A DNA stretch of 64,000 bases from Apostichopus japonicus (GCF_037975245.1 NC_092569.1:26179168-26243167), one strand, 5' to 3'; positions 1 through 15,100 are shown, counted from the first letter of the stretch. Translations and numbers: made by a program. Notes: generated by a model not told the origin, from the sequence alone.

Positions 1-195
1 ACTTTCAAAGTCAATAATGATGAGAACTCGCTGAATCAATTCTGTCCGAATCACAGCATCCATGGAGCAGATGAGAGACGAGAGGGCCGCAATATCCTCC
101 GAATCGGACAGCTCTAGCAATGCTCTGAGATTCTCTTCACTGCATGTAGCATCTCCTAGGTTTCCTTCAATTATATCTACTGACAGGGCCCTCAG
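1..195 (-). CDS. e51: module 12, a-type exon, cut by the window edge
   Basis: At least 195 nt (65 codons) are visible, phase 0 in. It encodes [40 protein letters not shown] then [20 protein letters not shown]. Both cysteines are present. 195 nt is the usual a-exon length, so the exon may end right at or just beyond the edge. Confidence 0.88.
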   Translation of the reverse strand, partial: MRALSVDIIEGNLGDATCSEENLRALLELSDSEDIAALSSLICSMDAVIRTELIQRVLIIIDFES

Positions 196-3100
196 CTGTA
201 TCAAAAGACAATCAACAAGGATATTAAGTAATAAGGGAATTTTATCAGTCTTAAGATATCTGGGTATGCTTCATTGCTATTAGTCTATATTACTCAGTTT
301 TCTGGTATAGACTAGATCACACCATTATATATTATGCTATACACTGCCCAGCCCTAGACAGCATTAGTCTATATAACACAATACACTGTTCTAGTCTAGA
401 CCACACCAGTATTTACTATGCGATACCCTGCTGAGCCCTGGACTTTACTAGTCTATATTACACAATACACTGGTCTAGACTAGACAACACCTAGTATAAC
501 TATGCTATACCCTGCCTAGCCCTGGACTTCACTAGTCTATATAATACAATACACTGGTATATAGCCCTAGACTTCAGTAGTCTATATACCACAACCCACT
601 GGTATAGACTAGACCACATCAGTATATACTATGCCATACACTGCCTAGCCCTGGATTTCACTAGTCTATATAACACAATGCACTGGTCCATACTACACTA
701 TACACTGGTCCATGATAGAATTAACCAGTCTAGACTGCATTATACACTGGCCTAGACTACACTGCACTCACAAGCACTAGTTGTAAATATTCTTCCGAGA
801 CACCTTCCCAGGATGTCACGATGTCTGGTGATACCGAGAGTAATGTCATGAATAATTCAGTGACCAGGGTTTGGTTGCGTAATAGCTCTTGGATTTGTCC
901 CTCGTACTCTGAGGAAAGTGAAGATGACAAAATAAAGATCACCATACTGAGACATGTTTCTGTAAGTTTGTTGTTGATGGCATATGAATAAATATCTCAA
1001 ACAGCTGGGTGCATCTTTTTCAGACTACAACCACTTCACGGACTGATCCACTTCACGGACTGTTCCACTTCCAAACAAGTTCACCGGCCAGCTATCAGAC
1101 TGTTATATATTAGTTGTAGTTACTGTAGTCCCAGGTGCAATTTAGCTGGTATTGTAGACTTTGCCATTTATGGACAGGTCACTCCCCCATCGTTCTATGA
1201 AATCATGTTATCTCCTTTCTATTTTCCCTTAAATGCCTAACAAAATTGTTGCCCCTTTATTACGAGTGTCACTTGGTACATCAAAACTTGACCTTCATTC
1301 TACTGGCTTAGGTAGGGACTGTTGGACTACATGTAGCTACTCATGGATGATGCAACATATTTTGAAGCTTGTAATGCCATATACTTCTTGTGGCAGTGAA
1401 GGGATGGCAGTGGGACAGGGGTATTAGTTACCCGTAGAAGGTATGTAAGGCTGGTCCCCAGGTATAATCCTATAAGTGGTGTTCCCCCAGCCCCACCATC
1501 ACCCCTCCACCCTCGGCCCTTTCCTAAAGTAAAAAAGATGAAACTATATTATTCTAGCTTTGGTCTTTCATTGCATTTCACAAGTTGTGAGTGATAAGTT
1601 GTAAAGAACTCCAGCTATACTAGTATTCTCCAGCTAGTGATGTGACTATAAATAAATATGCAAAGAGTGACTTACCTGGGAGATCAAAGTACAGTTGATT
1701 TACAAGTTGAATGAAGAGGTCAGAGTTCATGAGCAAAGGACCAATGAAAGTTTGGCGAATAACGGGTGCCATCAACTCACAAACAGCTATCGGTGATAGT
1801 CTGATAAAAAAAAAAAAATTAAGGATAAACAAATGTTTACAGTGCCATTTGCTAAGACAGCAGTTGATGTTAAGTACTCAAATATCTCCCTTCAATGGTT
1901 AAATCATTTCTCTTAATTAAAGATTAACGTAAATATTGTTGATTAAGTGAAACAAAGAACAGAGAGAATGATCAAACATTGGTGGTTAGACAAAATGACA
2001 AACCAAGCAATTAATGAAATGTATAGTATGCAATTAACAAGGCTAATTAATAAATGGAATAGATTAATTAATAATGAATGAATAAATGAATAAATGAATG
2101 AATATATAAATGAACAATAGAATTAATTAATGAATGAATAATAAAATGAATGAATGAATGGAATGAATGAAAGGATGCATGAATAATAAAATGAATGAAT
2201 GAATAATTTAATGGAATGAATGAATATACAAATGAATGAATGCATGAAAGAATGAATAAATGGGATTAATATGTAAATGAAGGAAATATGATAAATGGCT
2301 GGGATGGAGCGTAAGAAATAAATTCAGTAATTAAAGTGCATGGAATGGAGCAGCTTGAATGAATATTTAGATTTATGGAATAAAATAAATCCATGGATGA
2401 CTTACCAGAATGATGGAATAATTAAATATTAAATGATGATAGCGAAAAAGTTAAACACATGAATGAATATTAACACACGAAATGGATAAAGCAGAGTAAA
2501 CCAACAAATGAATACACTAACAAAAGAACAAGCAAATTGGCTAATGAATGGACGTATGAAAAAAAGCAATGAATGAATGAACGAACACAAGATGAACAAA
2601 CAAATACACAAATGGGCAAATGAATGAACACACGAATCAACCAATGAATGAACGGACAAATCAACCAATGAATGAACGAACAAAATATGAAGGAACAAAT
2701 CAATGAACAAATGAATACAGGATTGAACCAATGAATGAATATAAATAGAATTCATAGATATTCACAACATCAGTAGCAGCCTGCTATGCTTGACTAGATG
2801 ATCAAAGAATTGATGTTTTCACTCACTTTCCAATTGTCATATTGATGGATGGTTCCATATTCATCCATTTGTTGAAGGCCTCTATTTCAGCTCTGATGCC
2901 CTCGATAAGTTGCACTGGTAGTCCATCCTCATTGAAGAAGCTGACGATAGGCTCCAATGATTTCATGACACTACAATTTAATGAGATGAAGGAAAAACGA
3001 CATTTAAACCTTTAAATGTCTACGGACACCTTTGAACAGTATTGTTTTAATGACTCTAAATAGGCATTAGAAATCATGAAAAGCCTTTCCTTTATTCTAG

Positions 3101-6100
3101 TTTTATCTAGGAATAAACATTTGCTAATTATATGCATACTGATGATGCAAAGGGAGTGACTGCCTAATTTTCTGTTAATGTTATCCCTTTGTTTTACAAT
3201 TCAAGGACCCTGGTTTGTGGCCTAAGGTGATTATTTGCAATATTTTAGTTTTATCATTGAAAAGAGGAACATTACATTTATTCGAATGATATATGTGGGC
3301 TTGTAATTAGAGGTTAACTTCTGAAGGGCTAAAATAAGACATTTTGATGAGCGCAACACTCCACGTCATAGTTTCCACATACTTAATGAGATTCCCAGAT
3401 TCATCAAATCTTCAAATGAGTGTATTTTGTAAACAAAAAGAGCTTTTAACAAATTTCAACAGATTTTGCATCAGATTATCACAAACAACAAATGTACTGA
3501 ACATGGAGCAAATTGGCTAGGTTTCTGTAGTACATTAAATTATGCGTGAACACTAGGTCGAGTAACACTATGAATATTCATGGCCAATGTTCTTGTTTAC
3601 TTTAATGCGAGTATTCGAGAGATATTTAATGTGACGCGGTACTCTGTAAATAACAAATGTCAATTCAAGTCATAATGTTAACAAGTTTTCCTACCGAGAT
3701 ATTAAGTCCTCACACATAGAGAAAACTGTCATAAAAGTAAATTTATGCATTTTTTGTTTTTTTTTGTTTCAAACAACATTTCTTTACCACCTCTATATGA
3801 TAGAACAACTAAACACTGAATCTAACCAGGTTGTAAACTTGCATAGAAGAGCAAAGTTTAACTGTATCATAATGGACCTTGACAGTGTATACAATATCAC
3901 ATTGTAGCAAGGAAGTGTGTAACAACATTAACTGAAACAGTTGCACTGCTTAAAATTGAAACTTAAGTTTTTGGGGGCCAATATTGTACTTCAGTTGCAC
4001 AATAACAGTACACAACTTGAAAATGACATTCTGTACCGAGCATCTCTACTCAAGTTTAGTATACCACAACCAAAAAATTGGACTGCCTTTCAAAATTTTT
4101 TGGGAAAAATTTATCAAAAAAAATGGAGACTTTCTTGCCTGTCTATATCCTTTTGAAGAGTCGCAAGTTGAACTTCGTTAAGTCTTTCGAGAATAGTCAC
4201 AAAATCAGTGTCCTGCAGGTGTGTTGCTGGCAATGCGGCTATTTCCTCGAATAGAGTAATGGCCTCCTCGGTGAGATTCAAAAGCCGATCCCAATCATAA
4301 TCCTCCGTCGGTGATCCATAGGAGGCGCGATTCAGCTAAAACGAAAGAGCGCAGGAAGACAAATTTTTAACTTCTGTCAAAATAGACTATCAATTTGAGC
4401 AACATTTCAGTCACGACGGGATGGAACACGCTGGAATTTTTTGGAAAGCGCCGAAGGCACGACTTCCGTTTCATCTCTTATGAAAGGGGGGAGGGCAGAG
4501 AGGGTAGCACTGGGGTCTGATGTGCAGCAAGCTCTTATGTACAGAGAAAGCAAATTAACAGTTCCGACATCAAATGATGCATGTTTAGGCACATTTAGAC
4601 TAGACACAAGAATTAATCGGCTGGAATTGTACAAAATTCCCCATCTGAATATTTATTTGTTCAACAATTGATGGAGGTGGGGTGTGGGGTGGGTTGCAGG
4701 GTGTCTTGGCCTGTTGGTGACCTCTGTATAATTTCTGTTATTAGCAAAAGAACACCTATTAAACTAAATGCCCCAAAACTATTACATTATAATATGATCT
4801 TATAATATAATACTATATTATCAACTCTAATCACTACATAAGATTTCTAAAAATACCTCTGAAGTAAACTCCAACATATTAAAACCATAATATGACTCTA
4901 GATCTTTGAAGTACTGCTCTGGTCCGAGGTCACAGAGGTATTTGTTGATGACCGTATCATTAATGTCTGGAGGATAATATATCCAAATCGTTGCGTTGTC
5001 GTTATTAATCTCCTCGCCGCAGAAGGCCGTATCCCATAATCCATATTTGTGTAAGTAGAGGAGCTGCCAAAAAATGGAAAGGGTATTCAATAGTTATATC
5101 ATATTGATGGTTCCCCCAAGAAACATATAGAAAGTTGAAGGCTTTTGTGTCGAGTGCTTGTCACACAACTCAACACACTTAATTAGTGGCCACTGGTTAC
5201 TTGTCACTGCTCTGGTCCACACCCAGGGATGTGCTCACACTGGGCGGCACCGGGCGGCTGCGCCCAGCAGTTCTGAATGCCGCCCAGCACAAACAGTATT
5301 TTAAACATTTCCGCCTGGCACTATTTTGATGATAATTTAACAAATTTTACCGTAACCAAAACTTGGTAGAATACATGGCACAGAATAGGAAAAATAGCAC
5401 CACCTAAGCATACTTCATGTGCAAAATTTGTCCAGTGGGGAGGGGGTACCCCACCCATGAGATCCCTCTCCCAGGGTGTGGATCACACTACCGCACAACC
5501 TGCCCGGCACTCAACTATTCCTGAGCACATCCCTGTACACCCATATATCAAAGTGTCAACAATTCAAACAAGGGCTTCTCACACAACTTGAGAACACTTT
5601 AACTAGTGGCCACTGGTAACTTGAAACATCTATATAGCAAAGTGAGAACAATTCAAACAGTCGCTCGTGGAGCACTGCAGCGAATCTATGTGACCCCTGG
5701 GGGACTTTCCTTAATAGGGTGCGTCCACAAACCGGCGTGTGCAACAATATTTGCGAGTAACCTGGCAGGTACCCATTAATACATGTACCTGGTTGAAGAG
5801 AGGACGATGGAGATAAATATGCCTTGCCCAAGGAACACGATAAATGGATCTGGTTATGACTTGAACCTGCAGTACTTATGATCACAAGTCCATTGCCTTA
5901 ACCACTTGACCACAATGCTCTCATATAAAAGACAGACACCTCCTTCCCGCCCCCTGCCCCCCCCTCCCCAAAAAAAACATTCAAAGAATAGTCGGTTACA
6001 AATGCTTTCTAGTTGAATACCGACCATTTAGTACATTTATTATTGATGATTTTTTTTGTGAAACGGAAAAAAACAAAACAATTAAACATGTAAAATTTTC

Positions 6101-9100
6101 ATAATGAGCAAGCATGGCAAACAATCTTCTCAAACTAAACAAAGAAGTCATGAAAGAAAAGAAAATTAAAAAGTAGAAATTTAAGCAGTTTCTATTTCCT
6201 TTTGGGTGGAGGGAGGGAGGGAGGGGGGAGATTGCCGAGTTGTATCTTTGGCAAACCCTCCGCGCATTCTTGCCCCTCAATAGACAAGTTGCGTTCTAGA
6301 TACTAAAATGAGGGTCTCTCCTTTATGGAAGGTATTTTGTTACTTTGACAGCCAAATCTTCCGCCAACGATCAAACATCTCTTTCATGTATTACTAAAGA
6401 TTATTAATACATCAAAATGAATCATTCATGATCATTAAGTTCCTCTTCTGCCGAGTGTCTTGGATATGGTTACGACTACAGGGATGTAAGTGCAGCCAAA
6501 AAAAAAACCGGAAGACTATTCGGAGAAACCGGGGGAATGTCGTCCTAACGCATCCTACTCCTAGCTCTGAATACTTACGCACTATCGTTATGTTAGGCTA
6601 GCTCAAAAGTATTAGTGCTAACACATCATACCCCTAGTTCTGACTACTTACACACTATCGTTATGTTAGGCTAGCTCCAAGTAACGAATACGTCGCAGCG
6701 AAATCCGGAATAAAAAACAGTCTCACATTTGAAAGCGATCACGAATATCGACTATCATATGCGTATCCCGTAGATTTAGCCGCTCACAAATATCACAAGC
6801 GTTATTTCCAAAACTTACGTGGAGCACCCACAGTTACGAATCAACGTGAATTAGGCAAGGTTTTTCAACGACAGAAATGAGCTATGGCGATTTGAAGTTC
6901 GCACGTACGCAACGATGTTCACATGGCACACACAATGTTGTACAGTGCAATGCGATGTGTAACAGGAAATGGTATTTTGGTTGATCGATGAGTGAAAATT
7001 GAAGTTAGCTTGCTGCAACGGGCCAGGCATTTTTGCCGCGTTGTGTCTTTGATATTTGTACAATTTTGTGGAGCTTTATTGGAATTAAAAAACAAACGGA
7101 TTTCCGTAAAAATACGGAAGACTTACATCCCTGCGACTATAATTCATCTTGAAAACTGAATAAAGTTAACTTTGCACCAGAGGAATAACCGAATGATAAA
7201 CTGTCTTCTCCTATCCCTTCACTCTTTACGGTGAGAAATCACTTTATTAATTTAATTATTTATTTATTTGTTTGTTTTATCACCAATTGTGTATAATGGG
7301 AAAGGAAGTCTCATACTTTGGATTTCATCAATGCTTGCAAGAATCGTCAGCAGTGATACGGACCGAAACATGTTCGTCTACCAATTTAAATCTCTTCTCC
7401 CCAAATTCTACGGTATTGAAGACTTTTTAGTCTCTTACATTTAATCATTTTTAGGAACTCACCTCGCCAGCTTGCAATATTCCAAGATCAATCACCAAGG
7501 TCTGTATCTCTTCAGGAGAATAACCCAAGAGTTCTCCTGCAAGTTCAGGAGGAATATTTACATCCAGAGTAATCTGTAGGTCATCCACTGCAGAGAGCCA
7601 AAAAAAAATAATGAAAATTTAAGAGATTTCCATCATCTAGTTAGTGTCAAAATAAAACAAAACTGTTAGCAAACTACTTATCCACTAAAGAGCCTGTGTA
7701 AGAGTAAAAAGTGTAAAAGTAAGAGGGCCTGTCGTTTCGATCCTAGCAGGATCTTCTTCAGAGGCTGAATGAAGAAGGTTCAGCCTCTGAAGAAGATCCT
7801 GCTAGGATCGAAATGACAGGCCCACTTACTTTTACACATCTATTTAGTGTGCATACAACTGGGAAGGAAAAAAATGGTATTTAGGATCTTTTTTTCATTT
7901 TTAATAACCACAAATTTGTTGTTGTATGCTGTAGCCTGTTGTTAGTTTCTTTTCTTTTCTTTCAGTGTTGTTTGCATGTCCCTATCAAAAAACAGAGATG
8001 TCCATCGTTGTTTGACAAAGCTGAATTCAAGTTAACTATTAAGATGTACACAAATCCCAATAAGAAAACCTTCCACCAGGGGAGGTGGTAAAACAGTAGT
8101 CTGTGGACCACTCAATATATTAATCATCTACAAACCGTAGGTATACGTTTGTTAATAAACCATATCCATAACATGTGGGATTAAAGTCGGAACCATAAAG
8201 AGTCCTTGGGACAGACCAAATATGGACATATTTTGCATATATTATTCAATTTACTATCATGCAGACATTAACTCATTTATACAACAAATCTTGTGAACAT
8301 TTTAGTAGTACACCTGTACAACCACATAAAAAATTTCTTCATTACGAAAGAACCGGAATCGGTCACTCCGTTAACCGCTCTTTTTTCATGGATTTTGTGG
8401 ATATCACGTGAGGTTAAAGCGAGACGCAGGGAACTACTCTCTTGTTTAGAATGCTGTTGCAGGGACCTGTGTTATTTACCTTGGCCCTGTCCGATGGCCA
8501 GACTCAGGTGGGCGTAAGCCAGGAATACATCCAGGGATGGCTGAACTCGATCCCAGATCCCAGCCTGGCGCAAGGACTCTTCCAGCTGCAGCAGACCACC
8601 TTCCAAACTGTTTGGTGTGGAAGTTGACATAAGAATGAAGAAGAAATATATGTATTAGTAACATAGTAGTAATAACAGGATATGTCATCATGTACTAAAT
8701 TAATAGCAATATCAATTTTGATTTTGACAGCCGACAATTTCACAATTTTCACATCTTGAAAAGGGCAAAGGGCATTTGTTTCTTTGTAGGTGGGGTGGTG
8801 GAGGGGGGAAGGGAGGGCTAGAGCAAGATTTGAACCATTGACCTCAGGATTAAAAAATCAATCCTTTGATCTAACAATAGAGCTGGTTTGAATCCTACTC
8901 TAGCCAAATATTTCTTTGATCTTTTTTGAAAATTCATTTATGTATTTTCATTTTCTTATGTTTTAATTTAATAGTCAGTCTTAAAATCTTCATACAAAAA
9001 ATTAAATTACAGCTTTTTTTTTTTTTAAAAGTCATAATTTCAAGTATATTTCTGTTTATTTATCTCTCCTCCCCCTACCCCTCCCCCTCAAATTTCTTTT

Positions 9101-12100
9101 ATACCTCATTGGAGCACCTCCCTGATTCACTTCATCCATTAGCGTTGCTGACCACCGACTGAAGGTACTCCTGAGACCAGACAAGGTGTCGTTCAACCAA
9201 ATAGGGTCCAATTCAAGCAGAGGTGGGCCTGAGAAGAGATCTGAGAAAGCCTCTTGGACTTGTTGACTCAGAATGAATGAAGCCGTCCAGTTGTAGGGCC
9301 CCAGTGATGGATCGTTGTACAGGATTGGCAGAATCTGTTTGAGGAGTGAAATAAAAGCAAACAATCAGCAAAGATCAATGTATGAAAGATCAACGTATGA
9401 ATGGACGAACTAAGATCACATGCCCCACAGATTTCAGGCAATTAGAGATCACTGTAAGGACAATATTGATTGATAGATTGATGGATTGATTGATTGACTG
9501 ATTCATTCATTCATGCATTGATTCATTTATTCAGTCATACATTCATTCATTTATTGACTCACTTAATTACTCATTCACTTATTCTCGCACTCACTCATTC
9601 ATTCATTCATACATTGATTCATTCATCCATTGAATGACTTATTCATTCACTCACTCACTCATTCAATCATTCACTCATTCATTGATTCATTCATTTATTG
9701 ACTCACTTACTTGTTCACTTACTCACTCACTCACTATTGATTGATTGATTGATTCAGTCATACATTCAGTCATACATTCATTCATTCACCCACTCACTCA
9801 CTGATTCATTTATTAATTCATTCATTCACTCACTCACACACTCTCTATTCACTCATTGATTCATTCAGTCATAAATTCATTCATTCTTTCACTCACTCAC
9901 TCACGCATTCATTCAGTCATACATGCATTCACTCATTCATTCATTCATCTCACCCTCAGAATGATATCATCCAGATTGATCAGATGACTGAGCTCTATTT
10001 CCACGGCGGTCAAGTTGACGGAACAAAGGGCAGACTGAAACACCGAAACGTCAACGTTACTGTCAGGAGGCAGATCGAAATATTCCGCAATTGAACCATT
10101 TTTGCAGACGGTGAGGAGAGGTTGATCCATCTCAAAGAAGGCTGCAAACTGTAGGACATAAAAGAAAAGAAATTTAACATCGTGAGAATATTTATATTGG
10201 CAACAATTTCAAGAGTAGGACACTAAGGTGAATATGTAGCGTCGTTGCAACCAAGCAACATAGGACATAAAATCTTAAAATTTTGTAGATTTGTTTATCG
10301 TTTCACATAAATTCAGTACCTTATCCGGTTGCATAGAAAGAGACATCACAATTTCGATCAATTCTGGAGTAAGATCCTGTAGGGCAAGAAGTTCCCTTAC
10401 ATTGGTGGCGTTGTCCAATAGACCGTCAAAATGAGGCAGGACAATAGTAGTCCCTGTTATGAAAAGAAGAGATACATAAAAGTTATGGAAATTTAGTTAC
10501 TCAATACATTACCTCTTACAGTATATGGTCTTAACATACCACCCCTACCAGACGAGATACCATAAAACCATTTAACATTACCATTTAACATTACCTTCCA
10601 TGGTACATCATCTTCACATACTACCCCTACCAGACGAGAGACCATAAAACCATTTAACATTACCTTCCATGGTACATCATCTTAACATACCACCCCTACC
10701 AGACGAGAGACCATAAAACCATTTAACATTACCTTCCATGGTACATCATCTTAACATACCACCCCTACCAGACGAGAGACCATAAAACCATTTAACATTA
10801 CCTTCCATGGTACATCATCTTAACATACCACCCCTACCAGACGAAAGACCATAAAACCATTTAACATTACCTTCCATGGTACATTATCTTAATATACAAA
10901 CCCCTACCAGACGAGAGACCATAAAACCATTTAACATTACCTTCCATGGTACATTATCTTCACATACTACCCCTACCAGACGAGAGACCATAAAACCATT
11001 TAACATTACCTTCCATGGTACATCATCTTAACATACCACCCCTACCAGACAAGAGACCATAAAACCATTTAACATTACCTTCCATGGTACATTATCTTAA
11101 TATACAAACCCCTACCAGACGAGAGACCATGAAACCATTTAACATTACCTTCCATGGTACATCATCTTAACATACCACCCCTACCAGACGAGAGACCATA
11201 AAACCATTTCACATTAACTTCCATGGTACATCATCTTAACATACCACCCCTACCAGACGAGAGACCATAAAACCATTTAACATTACCTTCCGTGGTACAT
11301 CATCTTAACATACCACCCCTACCAGACGAGAGACCATAAAACCATCTAACATTATCTTCAATGGTACATCGTCTTAACATACCCTTTAATTCTCTGGTCC
11401 AGTGCAGTATGATTTGGTTGACTTCATCCATGATTCTCATCTGTTGTACTACTCCTTGATACCAGCTGGAATTGCTGATCGATGGTAAAACTGAGCTTTC
11501 GATCAAATCAAATATCCTAAAACAGATGCAAGAATAATATTCACATATCAATGGTAAAACATCACACTGATGGTGTAGGTAACATGATGACAACAATAGT
11601 GTAGCCTTGACAGACCATTAGAATACCGTTAATACATCAATGGTGTATCCACCAGGTCACCAACAGGTCACCAATGGTTCACCATCAAGTCAACATCTGT
11701 TAACCAAGACAGCAACTACATTAATTTATTCAGATACCAGTGGTGTAACACCAACTAAATAATTGTATTCAGATACCAGTAACGTAACACCAAGACAGCA
11801 ACGACATTATTGTATTCAGATACCAGTGGTGTAACACCAAGACAGAAACTAAATTATTGTATTCAGATACTTGTGGTGTAACACCAAGACAGAAACTAAA
11901 TTATTGTATTCAGATACCAGTGGTGTTACACCAAGACAGCAACTAAATTATTGTATTCAGATACCAGTGGTGTAACACCAACACATCAACTATATTATTG
12001 TATTTAGATACCAGTGGTGTAACACCAAGACAGCAACTAAATTATTGTATTCAGATACCAGTGGTGTAACACTAAGACAGCAACTAGTTTATTATATTCA

Positions 12101-15100
12101 GATACTAGTGGTGTAACACTAAGACAGCAAATAAATTATTATATTCAGATACCAGTGGTGTAACACCAAGGCAACAACTAAACTATTATATTCAGATACC
12201 AGTGTTTTAACACCAAGACAGCAACTAAATTAATATTCAGTTACCAGTGGTGTAACACCATGACAGCAACTAAATTAATATTCAGATACCAGTGATGTAA
12301 CACCAAGACTGCAACTAAATTATTGTATTTAGATACCAGTGATAAAATAATTGGAAAAAATAATTGTATTTAGATACCAGTGGTGTTACACCAAGACAGC
12401 AACTATCTGTTCAAACCAAAAATACATCTCACATCTTTGATGTTAAACTGAAAGTACAACTTCTGAGGATTGAGACTAGAATCGTCCCAAATACAGTCGG
12501 TGCGAGACCGTGCAAACCCAAACAAATTAGAAAACTGAAATCTAACGAGGTAATCTTACCCGACGAACTGGCTGACGGGATCTGGGTTTCCCGTCTGCTC
12601 CGAGAAGGCATTCCACCAACTCTCGATCACCGCCAGCAGGTCCGATCTGGTTCGATTCAGCCACGTCGGATCCGCCTCAAAGTTAGGGGGATTCAGGATC
12701 AGGTCGTTGATAGCGTCCTGAACTTCCAGGGCGAGCTGGTAGGAGGCGGTCCAGTTGTACGGGCCGACTGCTTGCTGTCCGTTGTATATGATGAGCGCCA
12801 GCTACAATCAGACAGAAAAAACAATAAAAAATATGTACGATTTATACATTTATTATTATTATATTATTAATATCATGCACTCATCAATATTAATGTCATA
12901 TAACTTCACATTAACATCACCTTCATTTGAAGGCAATAATACTACTCTTGATCATTTCCGGTATGCAAGTTAATAGCAACATTTTCAAACAATTTGACAT
13001 CACTTCCGATGACGGAAGATGAAATTCTACCTGACTAAACGTATTGTCGAGCATGAAGAGTTTGTTAAGTTCTTTGTCTACGGCCGTGAGATTGACCGAG
13101 CAGAGAGCTGCGGCCACTGCGGTGATGTTTGAGGTACTGTCGGGAGATAACTGGAAGAAACTCTCAAAGTCACCCGAGGCACAAGCATTAGCAATGGGAT
13201 TCTCAGCAGCCCAGAAATCATTCCACTAAGCAAGGAAAAAAGAAAGGGTTAAAAGCATCGGTTTAATTGAATTAGCCTTCTTTATCTTAAAACATGGAAA
13301 ATCTTCAAGAAAGGCTGTGATATATTAGAATATTAACATCATCATCGTTTTTTTTTTTTTTTTCAATATTAGTTTTTATCAAGTACTAAATAAGATAACT
13401 GGGGTGATACGATGATACCTAAATATCATGAAACAATGATGTCATATCTCACATATTTTTCCTTAATGCATTCTTAATTCATCTCTATCTTTCTCCTTTC
13501 ATGTATCCCTTTTTCTTCTTAATTATTTTCCCGCACTTTTTCAAGTTTTCTCGCATCCTCCCTCTAACGTTTTCCATTTTCCATTTCCTATTTCCATCTC
13601 TTGGATTTGAAGATGTTTGATTTATCGCTATATGCAGTCACTGACTTTGGTAACAATTTTTCTGTGTTTTCTATTGCCTTTTATAATTATGTTATGTTTG
13701 GCTACAAAATGGTAGAGAAAAATTGGATGCTCTGGTGAAAGGGCTCAAACTCTAAACATACAGTATCAGGAAAAAACAATAAGGTATTTTTTGGGCAATT
13801 CTGGCAGAACTCAACAAATGACGTTTTACTGCAATTTTTGTTGTGATGAGACAAGGTCCTTTTTCATGGCTTCTGAGAAGTACACCAAGTTGAAGCAAGT
13901 CAACATTCTCATCACACTATGACAATAAGGTAAGTGTTATAGAAACCTTTTCTTCTTCTAAAGTGAGGCTTAAGAAGGCCTCCACGATGTCTGGAGTAAT
14001 GCTGGATAGACCCAGCAACTGCTTAACGTAGGTTGTGTTCCCAAATACTTCATCCAGGGTTGGCAAAGTCAAGGTTTGTCCTATCAAATAAAAAAGATAG
14101 CTGTTAGCAGCACCATATCTCATGAATATGTGCAAAATTATCAGCATATATAATAAACTTGGCTATTAATTCACATTGCACAGTAATTCATAAAAACAAT
14201 GAAGGACATAAGCTTGTTTGGGCAGTGTACCAATAATTTGTGTCTTGGTTATTATCTTTGAATATTTAAAAGAGAATTGAAAGCATAATCCTATAAGACA
14301 TAAAGTTTAGCGATGACAGTTTGTAAAGGTTTGAAGACATCATAACCATTGAAGTAAATCTACATTCAAAGGCGGATGGTACCAACTCTTAATCGCTGAT
14401 ATCTATTTTAAGAACAGCAATTACGAGTGAGTCACGCATTCAGAACATAACATCTTAATCAATTTTTGTTTAAGTTTTCAAGCTCCAGCTGTAGCAAAAT
14501 GTAATCCAAAATGGCTGTCCTCAAAGACATAAATATTCATAACTCAATAACATATCCACAATGGCTGTCTTCAAATACATAAATATTCATAACTCATTAA
14601 CATATCCACAATGGCTGTCTTCAAAGACATAAATATTCATAACTCATTAACATATCCACAATGGCTGTCTTCAAATACATAAATATTCATAACTCAACAA
14701 CATATCCACAATGTCTGTCTTCTAATACATAAATATTCATTAACTCATTAACATTCCTAGCTCATGAATATTTACAAGATGTACCTTCAAGTCGATTGGC
14801 CCAGTCTATGACTATCTGGTTGATCAGATCCATTGCTTGCAAGGAAGAGGTTAGTTCAAGGTACCAGGTCTCATTCTGATATATCGCCAGCTGTTCCTCG
14901 ATGCTTCTGATCAGACCTGCCAGGTCATCTGGGGTCGTCATATTCAGACCGCTGATTGGCACACCGTTGCCATTGACCAGTGAGGACCACTGCTGGAGGA
15001 CCGCCTCTAGCTCTGTGACAGTCTCGGTCCACCATATGGGATCGACTCCGATGATCGGTGGATTTGTTATCAGTCCTGCGACGGCCTCGTTGATCTTCTG

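Noticed and set aside
2429-2755. 108-codon minus-strand frame rich in F-I-H-S-L-V
   Set aside because: Translation of an AATG microsatellite.
9460-12410. CRISPR-like array of regularly spaced repeats
   Set aside because: These are head-to-tail satellites without unique spacers, in a eukaryotic intron.
12364-12870. 168-codon plus-strand frame
   Set aside because: It lies opposite exon e39 and partly in a satellite; the minus strand has the conserved module sequence and splice sites.
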